64,000 nucleotides of DNA from the NCBI GenBank assembly GCA_038319025.1, contig JBBQCW010000012.1:1-64000 (forward strand). The letters are read 5' to 3'. Under the pieces are notes generated by a model, which was given only the letters and a program-made list of their open reading frames with translations, made no database searches and was not told where the DNA came from. Positions within the stretch are counted from its first letter, which is position 1, and each line of letters opens with the position of its first letter. Positions 19,334-27,134 of this stretch are shown here, one piece after another. Both the position numbers and the translations under genes were made by a program. The stretch comes from JBBQCW01 sp038319025. Lineage in GTDB: Bacteria; Actinomycetota; Thermoleophilia; Solirubrobacterales; Solirubrobacteraceae.

Positions 19334-19572
19334 ACGCTGGTCCCATCCGTCGCTGCGTCGGATGCGGTGAGCGGCGGCCTGCGGCCTCGCTCCTGCGCCT
19401 CGCCCTCGACGGTGACCAGGTGGTGTGGGATCCGGCGCGCCGCCGCCCCGGGCGCGGAGCCTGGGTGTGCGACGAGGAGTGCCTGCAGACCGCGATCACC
19501 CGCAAAAGCCTGTCCCGCGCCTTCCGGCGCGCCGTGTCGGCGGCCCCCGACGCCGTAAACTCTGGAGTCTGA
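19330..19572 (+). CDS. ylxR: YlxR (DUF448) family RNA-binding protein, non-canonical start
   Basis: The frame encodes the YlxR signature: IRRCVGCGERRPA, a LRLALDGDQVV strand, DPARRRPGRGAWVC and a C-terminal basic helix (ITRKSLSRAFRRAV). YlxR typically sits between nusA and infB, exactly as here, and its stop overlaps the infB ATG (TGATG). No ATG, GTG, TTG or CTG start exists in frame before the conserved core. The frame opens at 19249. The best-placed codon is GTA at 19330, which overlaps the nusA stop (GTAG) and lies 8 nt after GAGGGAG. An ATC at 19345 is the other option. Either a rare start, reinitiation, or a sequence error is implied. The product would be about 80 residues. Confidence 0.75.
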   Translation, partial: VDAGPIRRCVGCGERRPAASLLRLALDGDQVVWDPARRRPGRGAWVCDEECLQTAITRKSLSRAFRRAVSAAPDAVNSGV

Positions 19573-22055
19573 TGGCCAAGAAGCGCGTACACGAGATCGC
19601 CAAGGCGCATGACCTCGCATCCAAGGATGTGCTGGACAAGCTCCGGGCGGCCGGGATCGAGGTCAAGACGGCGTCCTCATCGGTCGATGAAGGCGACGCG
19701 GCGCGCGCGCTCGGCCTATCCAACGGCAAGGCGCCGACAGCCAAGGCGCCGGCCCCCAAGACTTCGACGGCCAAGCCCGCTGCTGCGAAGCCGAAGACAC
19801 CTGCAGCCAAGGCGGCTGCACCGGCTGCCCCTGCTGCGACTGAGGCTCCAGCGGCTCCCGAGGCGACCGGTGCCCCGGCCGCCTCCGCTGCGGCACCTGC
19901 AGCTACGGCTGCGGCGGCTGCCGCACCGCCCGCCGACGGTGGCCCGATCCAGCCGGCTCCCGGTGCTCCGCGGGTGCTCAAGCGCCCCGTCGCGCCTCGG
20001 GCCGACGGTCTGGTTCCCGGCACCGGCCCGAAGATCATCGCCCAGGCTCCGACCCCGGCCAAGAAGGACGAGAAGGCGCGGCCCACACGCGGTGGCGTGA
20101 CGGGCGAACGCGGTGCTGGAGCGGCCGCCCCCGGCGGTCGCCGCCGTGTCGTGATCGACTCCCAAGCGTCGCGCCGGGCTCCCGGCACCGGTGGCCCGAT
20201 GCAGCAGCCGCCGCGTCGCCAGCGTCGCGGTCGTCGTCGTCGCGGAACCTACGACGACACCGTCCAGCCCCTTGATGCCGAGGCGCTAACCACCACTGAC
20301 GAGATCAAGGTCAACTCCGGGTCGACCGTCAAGGACGTCGCGGAGTACCTCGGCGTTCCGGTGCCGGACATCATCAAGAAGCTGATGGTGCTCGGCGAGA
20401 TGGCGACGCTGACGCAGACCCTCACCGACGACGCCATCGGGGTGATCGCGGCGGAGTTCGACAAGGAAGTGATCATCGTCCACGTGGGCGATGAAGCCGA
20501 CGCGGACCCGATCTTCGAGGACGACGACGCCGACCTCGTGTACCGCCCGCCGGTGGTCACGATCATGGGTCATGTGGACCACGGCAAGACGTCCCTGCTG
20601 GACGCCATGCGCGAGGCCGATGTGGTGGCCGGCGAGGCCGGCGGCATCACCCAGCACATCGGCGCCTACCAGGTGCATCACGCCGGCAAGGTCATCACCT
20701 TCCTGGACACGCCGGGCCATGAGGCCTTCACGGCGATGCGTGCCCGTGGCGCCAAGGTCACCGATATCGCCGTGATCGTGGTGGCGGCCGACGACGGCGC
20801 CAAGCCGCAGACCAATGAGGCGATCGACCACGCCCGCGCCGCCGGCGTGCCGATGATCGTGGCGGTCAACAAGATCGACAAGGAGGGCGCGGACCCGACG
20901 CGCGTGCGCACCGAGCTCACGCAGCGTGACCTGCAGCCCGCCGAATGGGGCGGCGAGACCGAATACGTCGACGTCTCCGCCAAGACCCACGAAGGGCTGG
21001 ACAGCCTTCTGGACACCATCCAGGTGGTCGCCGAGCTTCAGGAGCTCACGGCCAACCCGGACACGGACGCCTCCGGCTTCGTAATCGAGTCCAAGCTCGA
21101 TCCCGGCCGCGGCCCCGTGGTCACCGTGCTCGTCCAGCGCGGCACGCTGCGCATCGGCGACGCCCTGGTGGCCGGCCCACAGTGGGGCAAGGTCAAGGCG
21201 ATGCACGACTACACCGGCGCCCGCGTACAGGAAGCGTTCCCCGGCGACCCGGTCGAGGTGCTCGGCTACAACGGCGTTCCGGACGCCGGCGAGTTCGTGC
21301 ACGTGGTCCCGAGCGAGAAGGACGCGCGCCGCCAGGCCGCCGAGCGGGAGAACAGGCTCAAGACCGAAGCGCTGGCGCGCAAGTCTGGCCGCAAGGTGTC
21401 CTTCGAGGAGGTCTTCCGGCTCGCGCAGGAGGGCTCGGCCAAGGAGCTCAACCTTGTGCTCAAGGCGGATGTATCCGGTTCGCTGGAGGCCTTTGAGGAT
21501 GAGATCGCCAAGCTGCCACAGGACGAGATCACCGTCAACATCATCCGCAGCGGCGTGGGCGGGATCAACGAGTCCGACGTCATGCTGGCCACGGCCTCCG
21601 ACGCGGTCATCCTCGGCTTCAACGTGAGGCCGGTCGGCGACGCCCGCGCGGCCGCCGACCGCGAAGCGGTCGAGATCCGTTCCTACTCGATCATCTACAA
21701 GGCGCTCGACGATCTGCGCGACGCCATGACGGGCATGCTGGAGCCCGAAGAGGTCGAGGAGGAGGTCGGTCGCATCGAGATTCGGACCACCTTCCGCGCC
21801 TCCAAGATCGGCGTCATCGCCGGTTGCTACGTGCTGGAGGGCAAGGTCACCCGTGGCGCCAAGGCCCGGCTCGTCCGAGACGGCACGGTCGTCTATGACG
21901 GCCGAGTTTCCACGCTGCGGCGCTTCAACGATGACGCTCGCGAGGTTCAGGCCGGGTACGAGTGCGGCATCACGCTGGAGAACTTCCAGGACGTCAAGGA
22001 AGGCGACATCGTCGAGGCGTACGCGACCAAGCAGGTCGAGCGCGCGCTGTCGTAG
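19572..22055 (+). CDS. infB: Translation initiation factor IF-2
   Basis: IF-2 is the GTPase that delivers initiator fMet-tRNA to the 30S subunit. The protein has 827 residues. It starts with an IF2_N domain (KKRVHEIAKAHDL), then a low-complexity Ala/Pro/Lys-rich linker (about 50-230) that includes a basic RRQRRGRRRRG patch, a second IF2_N, and the G domain with G1 GHVDHGKT at 333-340, G3 DTPGH, G4 NKID and G5 SAK. Domains II, III and IV follow to the C-terminal tRNA-binding barrel. The ATG at 19572 overlaps the ylxR stop. The in-frame extension further upstream is not coding because ylxR occupies it in another frame. Confidence 0.97.
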   Translation: MAKKRVHEIAKAHDLASKDVLDKLRAAGIEVKTASSSVDEGDAARALGLSNGKAPTAKAPAPKTSTAKPAAAKPKTPAAKAAAPAAPAATEAPAAPEATGAPAASAAAPAATAAAAAAPPADGGPIQPAPGAPRVLKRPVAPRADGLVPGTGPKIIAQAPTPAKKDEKARPTRGGVTGERGAGAAAPGGRRRVVIDSQASRRAPGTGGPMQQPPRRQRRGRRRRGTYDDTVQPLDAEALTTTDEIKVNSGSTVKDVAEYLGVPVPDIIKKLMVLGEMATLTQTLTDDAIGVIAAEFDKEVIIVHVGDEADADPIFEDDDADLVYRPPVVTIMGHVDHGKTSLLDAMREADVVAGEAGGITQHIGAYQVHHAGKVITFLDTPGHEAFTAMRARGAKVTDIAVIVVAADDGAKPQTNEAIDHARAAGVPMIVAVNKIDKEGADPTRVRTELTQRDLQPAEWGGETEYVDVSAKTHEGLDSLLDTIQVVAELQELTANPDTDASGFVIESKLDPGRGPVVTVLVQRGTLRIGDALVAGPQWGKVKAMHDYTGARVQEAFPGDPVEVLGYNGVPDAGEFVHVVPSEKDARRQAAERENRLKTEALARKSGRKVSFEEVFRLAQEGSAKELNLVLKADVSGSLEAFEDEIAKLPQDEITVNIIRSGVGGINESDVMLATASDAVILGFNVRPVGDARAAADREAVEIRSYSIIYKALDDLRDAMTGMLEPEEVEEEVGRIEIRTTFRASKIGVIAGCYVLEGKVTRGAKARLVRDGTVVYDGRVSTLRRFNDDAREVQAGYECGITLENFQDVKEGDIVEAYATKQVERALS

Positions 22056-22093
22056 CTCGTGCTCGTTCGCGGTCACATCAGGCGGAGGGTGGG

Positions 22094-22435
22094 ATGACTG
22101 GCCGTATGCGCAGGGTCGACGAGGCCCTGCGGGAAGTGCTGGGGGAGACCATCGCCCAGGGACTGAAGGATCCTCGGATCGGATTCGTTACCGTGACTGA
22201 TGTGCAGACCAGCGCCGACATCTCCCAAGCTCGCGTGTACGTGAGCCTGCTCGGAACCGATGAGGAGCGCGCCGCGAGCCTTGACGGGCTCGAGTCCGCC
22301 CACGGGATGCTTCAGCGATCGCTGGCCACACAGCTGCGGATGAAACGCACGCCGACCCTCACCTTCGTGGAGGACACCACCGCCCGCAACGCGGCTCGGA
22401 TCGAGCGCATCCTCGTAGACGAGCCCCCGGCATGA
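22094..22435 (+). CDS. rbfA: 30S ribosome-binding factor RbfA
   Basis: RbfA is a KH-fold protein needed for late 30S maturation. The 113-residue protein contains RMRRVDEALREVLGE, DPRIGFVTVTDVQTSADISQ-type strands (DPRIGFVTVTDV), ARVYVS and MKRTPTLTFVEDTT, all conserved. The ATG at 22094 is preceded by GGAGGGTGGG, a clear ribosome-binding site. It lies 38 nt after infB, in the usual infB-rbfA order. Confidence 0.94.
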   Translation: MTGRMRRVDEALREVLGETIAQGLKDPRIGFVTVTDVQTSADISQARVYVSLLGTDEERAASLDGLESAHGMLQRSLATQLRMKRTPTLTFVEDTTARNAARIERILVDEPPA

Positions 22436-22490
22436 CTGCGCGCCATTTCTCGTCGACGGTGGGGAAGGACTCTCAAGGGGGTCGCTCGCG

Positions 22491-23501
22491 ATGACCGTCG
22501 AGAACGCGGTCGACGCGCGCGAGCAGGTGCTCAAGGAGATCGAGGCCGGTGAGAAGTTCGTCCTCGTGACCCATGTGAACCCCGATGGCGATGCCCTGGG
22601 TTCGCTGGTCGCCATGCACAACATCCTGCAGTCGCTCGGCAAGGACTCGGTCATGTTCATGGCCGCTGACGAGTTTCCGCTGCCCTACGAGTACCGGTTC
22701 TTTTCCTTCGACGGCCTGGTCAGCATCCCGCCCGCCGACATCGCTGAGCGCACCGTCATCTTCCTGGACTGCGGGAACATCGATCGGCTGGGCGAAGACG
22801 TCTTCAAGGACGACGGCCGCCACATCATCAACATCGATCATCACCACGACAACACGCGCTTTGGCACCGTGGATCTTGTCGTGGTGGACGCCTCGTGCAC
22901 CGCCGAGATCGTCTGGGACCTGATGCAGGATCTGGCCGTCACGCTGACCCCGACGATCGCTGATGCGCTCTACGTCGGACTCGTCACCGACACCGGCAAG
23001 TTCATGTACGAGAACACCGGATCGCGGGCCCACATCATGGCCGCCGAACTGGTGGATGCCGGAGTGGATGTCCACGAGATCAACCGTCGCCTGTACGAGG
23101 ACATGCCGTTCGCCAAGCTCGTGCTGCTGGCGCGCGGCCTGGCCAACGTGCAGCGCTACGACGACGGGGCCCTCACCTGCGCCCGACTGTCGCGCGAGGA
23201 CTTCCAGATCTCGGGTGCCGAGGAGAGCTACAGCGAAGGCATCATCGACAACTTACGGTCGGTGGCCGGCACGAAGGTCGCGGCCCTGTGGCGCGACCTC
23301 GGAGACCCAGGCCGGGAGGGGCTGCGCAAGGTCTCGCTGCGCGCCACCGGTGCTGATGTCGACGTCTCCGCGATCGCCCGGGCGGGCGGCGGCGGCGGGC
23401 ATCGTCAGGCGGCGGGCTTCACGACGGTCCTCGACGACGACGCACTCATCGCCTTCCTGCGCGAGCAGATCGCCGGCCAAATGGCCGACGCCCGCGCCTG
23501 A
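22491..23501 (+). CDS. nrnA: DHH/DHHA1 phosphoesterase (NrnA-like oligoribonuclease / pAp phosphatase)
   Basis: NrnA-type enzymes degrade short RNA oligonucleotides and dephosphorylate 3'-phosphoadenosine 5'-phosphate. The 336-residue protein shows the DHH-domain motifs THVNPDGDALGSL (metal Asp), FLDCGNIDR and the hallmark IDHHHDN, and the C-terminal DHHA1 substrate motif GGGGHRQAAG. A strong AAGGGGG ribosome-binding site precedes ATG 22491. In actinobacteria and Firmicutes this gene commonly lies between rbfA and truB, as here. The overall length fits NrnA rather than RecJ. Specificity between nanoRNA, pAp and cyclic-dinucleotide products cannot be settled from sequence. Confidence 0.9.
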   Translation: MTVENAVDAREQVLKEIEAGEKFVLVTHVNPDGDALGSLVAMHNILQSLGKDSVMFMAADEFPLPYEYRFFSFDGLVSIPPADIAERTVIFLDCGNIDRLGEDVFKDDGRHIINIDHHHDNTRFGTVDLVVVDASCTAEIVWDLMQDLAVTLTPTIADALYVGLVTDTGKFMYENTGSRAHIMAAELVDAGVDVHEINRRLYEDMPFAKLVLLARGLANVQRYDDGALTCARLSREDFQISGAEESYSEGIIDNLRSVAGTKVAALWRDLGDPGREGLRKVSLRATGADVDVSAIARAGGGGGHRQAAGFTTVLDDDALIAFLREQIAGQMADARA

Positions 23502-23520
23502 GGAGGCCGGCCTGAGAACG

Positions 23521-24315
23521 ATGGACGGCGTCGTCCTCTACGACAAGCCCGCTGGCTGCACGTCCCACGACATCGTGGCGCGAGTGCGGCGCGAGCTTCC
23601 CCGTGGGGTCAAGGTCGGGCACGCCGGAACCCTGGATCCGTTCGCCACCGGGTTGCTCCTCGTCCTGGTGGGGCGCGCCACGCGGGTGCAGCGTTGGCTC
23701 ATGGGCCTCGACAAGACGTACGAGACGGTTGCGCGCCTGGGGGCCACGTCGACCACCGGCGATCCGGAGGGCGAGATCACGGTCACCGGTGTGCTTCCCA
23801 CCGATCCGCTCCCGCTGCCGACCGGCCTGGTGCGCCAGCGCCCGCCGGCCCACAGCGCGGTGCACGTCGACGGGGAGCGGGCGTACGTACGGGCCCGTCG
23901 AGGTGAGACCGTCCAGATTCCCGAGCGGGAGGTGCAGGTGAGCCGGTTCACCCAGGATTGGCGCCGCGAAGATCGGGCTGCGTTCACGATCGAGTGCTCG
24001 TCGGGCACGTATATCCGCTCGCTGATCGCCGACCTCGGCGACGCGTATTGCGTCGAGCTGCGGCGGACATACATCGGCCCGTTCTCCGTCGCCGACGCCG
24101 ACGCGGCGGTCACGGTGCCGCTGGCGCAGGCGTTGGGCCAAGTGATGCCCGTCATCACGCTGTCGGCCGAGGACGCGCGACGTGCCGGCCACGGCGTCGT
24201 CGTCCCGGGCACCGCGGACAGCGCCGTACTGCTGGTCGACGATGACGGGCCGGTCGCGGTGGCCGAGCCGACGCAACCAGGCCACCTGCGCCCCGTCGTA
24301 GGCTTCCGCGCATGA
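23521..24315 (+). CDS. truB: tRNA pseudouridine(55) synthase TruB
   Basis: TruB makes pseudouridine at position 55 in the T-loop of tRNAs. The catalytic Asp39 lies in HAGTLDPFATGLL. Other conserved segments are VVLYDKPAGCTSHD, LDKTYETVARLGATSTTGD, and the RxxPPAHSAVHVDGERAY and SSGTYIRSLIADLG motifs. The 264-residue protein starts at ATG 23521, 19 nt after nrnA, with GAGGAGG upstream. It overlaps ribF as ATGA. Confidence 0.95.
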   Translation: MDGVVLYDKPAGCTSHDIVARVRRELPRGVKVGHAGTLDPFATGLLLVLVGRATRVQRWLMGLDKTYETVARLGATSTTGDPEGEITVTGVLPTDPLPLPTGLVRQRPPAHSAVHVDGERAYVRARRGETVQIPEREVQVSRFTQDWRREDRAAFTIECSSGTYIRSLIADLGDAYCVELRRTYIGPFSVADADAAVTVPLAQALGQVMPVITLSAEDARRAGHGVVVPGTADSAVLLVDDDGPVAVAEPTQPGHLRPVVGFRA

Positions 24316-25196
24316 GGATCACGCCGCTCCCCGACGCCCAGCCGCGTGCACGACGTATCGCGCTGGGCACGTTCGACGGTGTGCACCTTGGCCATCGAGC
24401 CGTGATGGAGAGCGCCGACACGGTGCTCACGTTCGACCCGCACCCGACCTCGGTGATCGCCCCGGACGCCACACCCCGCCTGCTGACCACGCTCGCGCGC
24501 AAAGCGGAGCTGATGGGGAGCATCGGAGTCCAGGAGTTGGTGGTGATCCCGTTCGACCGCGCATTCGCCTCACGCAGCGCCCAAGAGTTCATCGACGATG
24601 TACTGGTCGGTGCGCTTGGCGCCACTCACGTCAGCGTGGGCGAGAACTTCCGCTTCGGTGCGCGCGCGCAGGGCACACCAGAGCTGCTGCAGGCCGATCC
24701 GCGTTTCGTCACCCGGGTCGTCCCACTGTTGGAGATCGACGGCGAGATCGTCTCCTCCAGCCACATTCGCGGCCTGATCGCCGGGGGCGCGGTGGAGTAC
24801 GCCGATCAGCTGCTGGGGGCACCGTTCGTGGTGGACGGGGTCGTGGAGCACGGCGAGAAGCGGGGGCGGGAGCTGGGGTATCCCACCGCGAACCTCGTCC
24901 CGCGGCCGGGCTTCGTGGTGCCGGCCCACGGTGTTTACGCGTGTCGCGCCGATGGGCGCGCAGCTGCCGTGAACGTCGGTGTGCGGCCCACATTCGTCAC
25001 CGGACTCGGCGAGCTGATCGAGGCGTACGTGATCGACTGGAGTGGGGACCTGTACGGCACCGAGCTGCGGATCGAGTTCCTGCGCCGGCTGCGCGGGGAG
25101 AAGCGCTTTGACAGTGCCGAGACTCTGGTCGAGCAGATGGTCCGCGACGTGGAGGACGCACGGGCAGTCGTCGCTGCGGCCGCCGGCTCGGCGTAG
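24312..25196 (+). CDS. ribF: Bifunctional riboflavin kinase / FAD synthetase
   Basis: RibF phosphorylates riboflavin to FMN and adenylates FMN to FAD. The N-terminal nucleotidyltransferase domain has GTFDGVHLGHRAV, TFDPHPTSV, GENFRFGARAQG and SSSHIRGLI. The C-terminal kinase domain begins near residue 178 with GEKRGRELGYPTANL and includes VNVGVRPTF and the acidic YGTELRIEFLRRLRGEKRF end. Length (294 residues) is normal. The truB-ribF overlap is the common arrangement. Confidence 0.96.
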   Translation: MRITPLPDAQPRARRIALGTFDGVHLGHRAVMESADTVLTFDPHPTSVIAPDATPRLLTTLARKAELMGSIGVQELVVIPFDRAFASRSAQEFIDDVLVGALGATHVSVGENFRFGARAQGTPELLQADPRFVTRVVPLLEIDGEIVSSSHIRGLIAGGAVEYADQLLGAPFVVDGVVEHGEKRGRELGYPTANLVPRPGFVVPAHGVYACRADGRAAAVNVGVRPTFVTGLGELIEAYVIDWSGDLYGTELRIEFLRRLRGEKRFDSAETLVEQMVRDVEDARAVVAAAAGSA

Positions 25197-25245
25197 GCCG
25201 TGCCACCCAGACTCAGGCGTGCGGCGGCCTCCGCTGTCCCTTTGC

Positions 25246-25264
25246 TACCGTCCCTCGCCGCATG
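25246..25264 (+). promoter_or_regulatory. -10 box TACCGT and near-leaderless start of rpsO
   Basis: TACCGT (25246-25251) ends 10 nt before the ATG at 25262. The intervening bases contain no Shine-Dalgarno. Confidence 0.5.
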
Positions 25265-25534
25265 ACGACCCTTTCCGCTGAACGCAAGACCGAGATCATC
25301 ACGAAGTTCGGGGAATCCCCGACCGACACGGGGAACACGCGCGTGCAGGTCGCGCTTCTCTCCGCTCGGATCAGTGATCTCACCGAGCACCTGCGTGATC
25401 ACAAGAAGGATCACCACTCGCGCCGCGGTCTGCTCATGCTCGTCGGTCGTCGTCGTCGCCTGCTGAACTACCTGCAGAAGCACGACCTCACCGCGTACCG
25501 CGGGCTTGTAGCCGAGCTCGGCCTGCGCAAGTAG
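25262..25534 (+). CDS. rpsO: 30S ribosomal protein S15
   Basis: S15 binds the central domain of 16S rRNA early in 30S assembly. The 90-residue product is full length, with TGNTRVQVALLSARISDLTEH, the HKKDHHSRRGLLMLVGRRRRLL core and the KHDLTAYRGLVAELGLRK end, all canonical. In many bacteria rpsO is next to pnp. Here three other genes lie between. It appears to be transcribed from its own promoter. Confidence 0.98.
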   Translation: MTTLSAERKTEIITKFGESPTDTGNTRVQVALLSARISDLTEHLRDHKKDHHSRRGLLMLVGRRRRLLNYLQKHDLTAYRGLVAELGLRK

Positions 25535-25541
25535 CGCCGCG

Positions 25542-26012
25542 ATGACCGTCATCGCCGCAGGCTCGCCGGTCCCGCAGTTCACGCTGCGCAACGCCGAGGG
25601 TGAGGAGTTCACCCAGGAGCAGCTGCTCGGGCGTACGTCGATCCTGGTCTTCTATCCGTTCGCGTTCAGCCCGACCTGCACGGATCAGCTGCAGATCTAC
25701 GAAGAGGTGCTCACGGACCTGCGCGAGCAGGACGTCGACCTGTACGGGGTCTCCTGCGACGCCATATACAGCCAGCGCGCGTTCGCAGAGTCCCTCGGCG
25801 TGACGATTCCACAGCTCAGCGACTTCGAGCCCAAGGGCGCGGCCTCCCGGGCCTTCGGCGCCTACTTCGAGCCTGCCGGCTTCAGCATGCGGGCGCTCGT
25901 GCTCACGGCCCCTGACGGCAAGGTCGGCTGGAGCTACGAAGCCGACTCACCGGGCGATCTGCCGGGTGCAAACCTGCTGTTCGACGGCATCGCCGCCGCC
26001 CGCGCGGCCTAA
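25542..26012 (+). CDS. Peroxiredoxin (AhpE-like)
   Basis: This thiol peroxidase of 156 residues would reduce peroxides using a peroxidatic cysteine. Cys46 lies in FAFSPTCTD, which fits the Prx PxxxTxxC active-site pattern. A second Cys72 (VSCDA) might act in resolution but also occurs in one-Cys enzymes. The N-terminal PVPQFTLRNAEGEEF and the C-terminal YEADSPGDLPG are typical of the AhpE/BCP-like group. It starts 7 nt after rpsO. It is convergent with the next gene, with only 9 bp between stops. Confidence 0.85.
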   Translation: MTVIAAGSPVPQFTLRNAEGEEFTQEQLLGRTSILVFYPFAFSPTCTDQLQIYEEVLTDLREQDVDLYGVSCDAIYSQRAFAESLGVTIPQLSDFEPKGAASRAFGAYFEPAGFSMRALVLTAPDGKVGWSYEADSPGDLPGANLLFDGIAAARAA

Positions 26013-26021
26013 AGGTACGGC

Positions 26022-26501
26022 TCAGCCACGACGGGTCGCGATATCCGCGGCCAGCAGCGGCGCGATGACGCTCGCGCGGTACTCGAAGATCGAGGCGACG
26101 TCCCGCGCTACGACGAGCCGATTCGCCAGCTCGCCCACTACCCCGAAGCCGACCGCGTAGCGCACCGTGTCGCGCATCCGTGTGCGATCGGCGCCTATCG
26201 GCTCGAAAGTATGTGTGTGGTGCCACAGCGCGTATGGCCCGCGCAGCTGGGTGTCGACGAAGCGCACGCCCGGCGTCCAGTCCTGGATCAACGTCTGCCA
26301 GCGGATGGGTAGACCGTGGACACGCAGCCGGTACTCGATCAGCGTGCCGACCTGCATCGGGATCGGTCGTGGCGTGATGACGGTGAACCGCAGCAGCGGC
26401 GGCGTGATCGCCTCCAGGTTGTGCGCATCGGCAAAGAACGGGAAGACTTCGGCGGGCGTGCCGACGAGATCCTGTTCACGAGTGAGGGTGTGGACGTGCA
26501 T
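26022..26501 (-). CDS. SRPBCC (START-like) family protein
   Basis: This 159-residue protein has the helix-grip layout of the SRPBCC superfamily: a beta strand EQDLVGTPAEVFPFFADAHN with its first helix, central strands, and a C-terminal helix (about 125-150). The PAEVFPFF..A.NLEAITP pattern is common among small ligand-binding or polyketide-cyclase-like members. The ligand cannot be told. It is transcribed divergently from the thioredoxin-fold gene, with 33 bp between starts. A GAAGGG-type ribosome-binding site precedes the ATG. Confidence 0.7.
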   Translation of the reverse strand: MHVHTLTREQDLVGTPAEVFPFFADAHNLEAITPPLLRFTVITPRPIPMQVGTLIEYRLRVHGLPIRWQTLIQDWTPGVRFVDTQLRGPYALWHHTHTFEPIGADRTRMRDTVRYAVGFGVVGELANRLVVARDVASIFEYRASVIAPLLAADIATRRG

Positions 26502-26521
26502 ACCCTTCGTCTACGGCGAGC

Positions 26522-26537
26522 TACGGTGTGGGGGATG
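26522..26537 (+). promoter_or_regulatory. -10 box TACGGT with leaderless ATG of the DsbA-like gene
   Basis: TACGGT (26522-26527) ends 7 nt before ATG 26535, inside the short divergent gap with the SRPBCC gene. Confidence 0.55.
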
Positions 26538-27032
26538 ACCGACCTGCGTTCGGCGCCGGTGCCCGGCCCACGGCCCGACGATCACATCAGAGGCCAGGTG
26601 GTGCATCCGCTCGTCCTCTTCTACGGGGATTTCGCCTGCCCACGGTGCGTGGTCGCCGATGCGCGCCTTCGCGCCGCGCCGGTGCGGGTGCTGTTCCGCC
26701 ACTACGCGCTGCGCGCCAAGCATCCCCGAGCGCTGGCGCTCGCCTACGCCGCTGAGGCAGCCGGGCTCCAAGGGGCGTTCTGGGCCTTCCACGATCTGCT
26801 CTACGACGATCCGGGGCACACCGACGACCCGCATCTGTGGTCGCGTTGCGAGACCCTCGCGCTGGACCTGGAGCGCTTTGAGGCCGACCGGCGCAGTGAC
26901 CTGGTGGCCGACCGCGTGTCCCGCGATGTGCGGGAGGCGCTGCGGGCCGGGGCGACCGCCACACCGACCGTCTGGATCGCAGGCGTCCGCTACGACGGAC
27001 CGCCGCCGTCGGAGGCGCTCGCCGCGTCCTGA
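26535..27032 (+). CDS. DsbA/thioredoxin-fold oxidoreductase
   Basis: The protein has 165 residues with a CPRC active site (Cys35 and Cys38) right after the strand VLFYGDFA, a helical insertion (about 55-125), and the cis-proline region ATATPTVWIAG near the end. That is the layout of a DsbA or DSBA-like oxidoreductase fold. No signal peptide is visible, so it probably acts in the cytoplasm as a disulfide or glutathione/mycothiol-type exchange protein. The neighbouring peroxiredoxin hints at a role in redox defence. The start at 26535 is supported by the TACGGT hexamer 7 nt upstream. Confidence 0.75.
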   Translation: MTDLRSAPVPGPRPDDHIRGQVVHPLVLFYGDFACPRCVVADARLRAAPVRVLFRHYALRAKHPRALALAYAAEAAGLQGAFWAFHDLLYDDPGHTDDPHLWSRCETLALDLERFEADRRSDLVADRVSRDVREALRAGATATPTVWIAGVRYDGPPPSEALAAS

Positions 27033-27060
27033 CCCCACCGCCGCGGACACGCCCTTCCGC

Positions 27061-27134
27061 TACCCTGGATCGGTTCGATAAGCGAATAAAGACACGGCCG
27101 CCCACCGACGGGCCGCCCAGAAAGGCAGTTCCAT
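27061..27134 (+). promoter_or_regulatory. pnp promoter and untranslated leader with hairpin
   Basis: TACCCT (27061-27066) is the likely -10 box, with transcription from about 27074 and a 61-nt leader. A stem pairs CGGCC (27095-27099) with GGCCG (27111-27115). The rest of the gap 27033-27060 shows nothing notable. PNPase mRNAs are often autoregulated at such 5' stems. A match to the Rfam Actino-pnp motif is not established. Confidence 0.45.

Noticed and set aside
20286..22076. A 596-codon open frame on the minus strand opposite infB
   Set aside because: It mirrors the infB frame with no recognisable motif. The infB protein on the plus strand is unmistakable.
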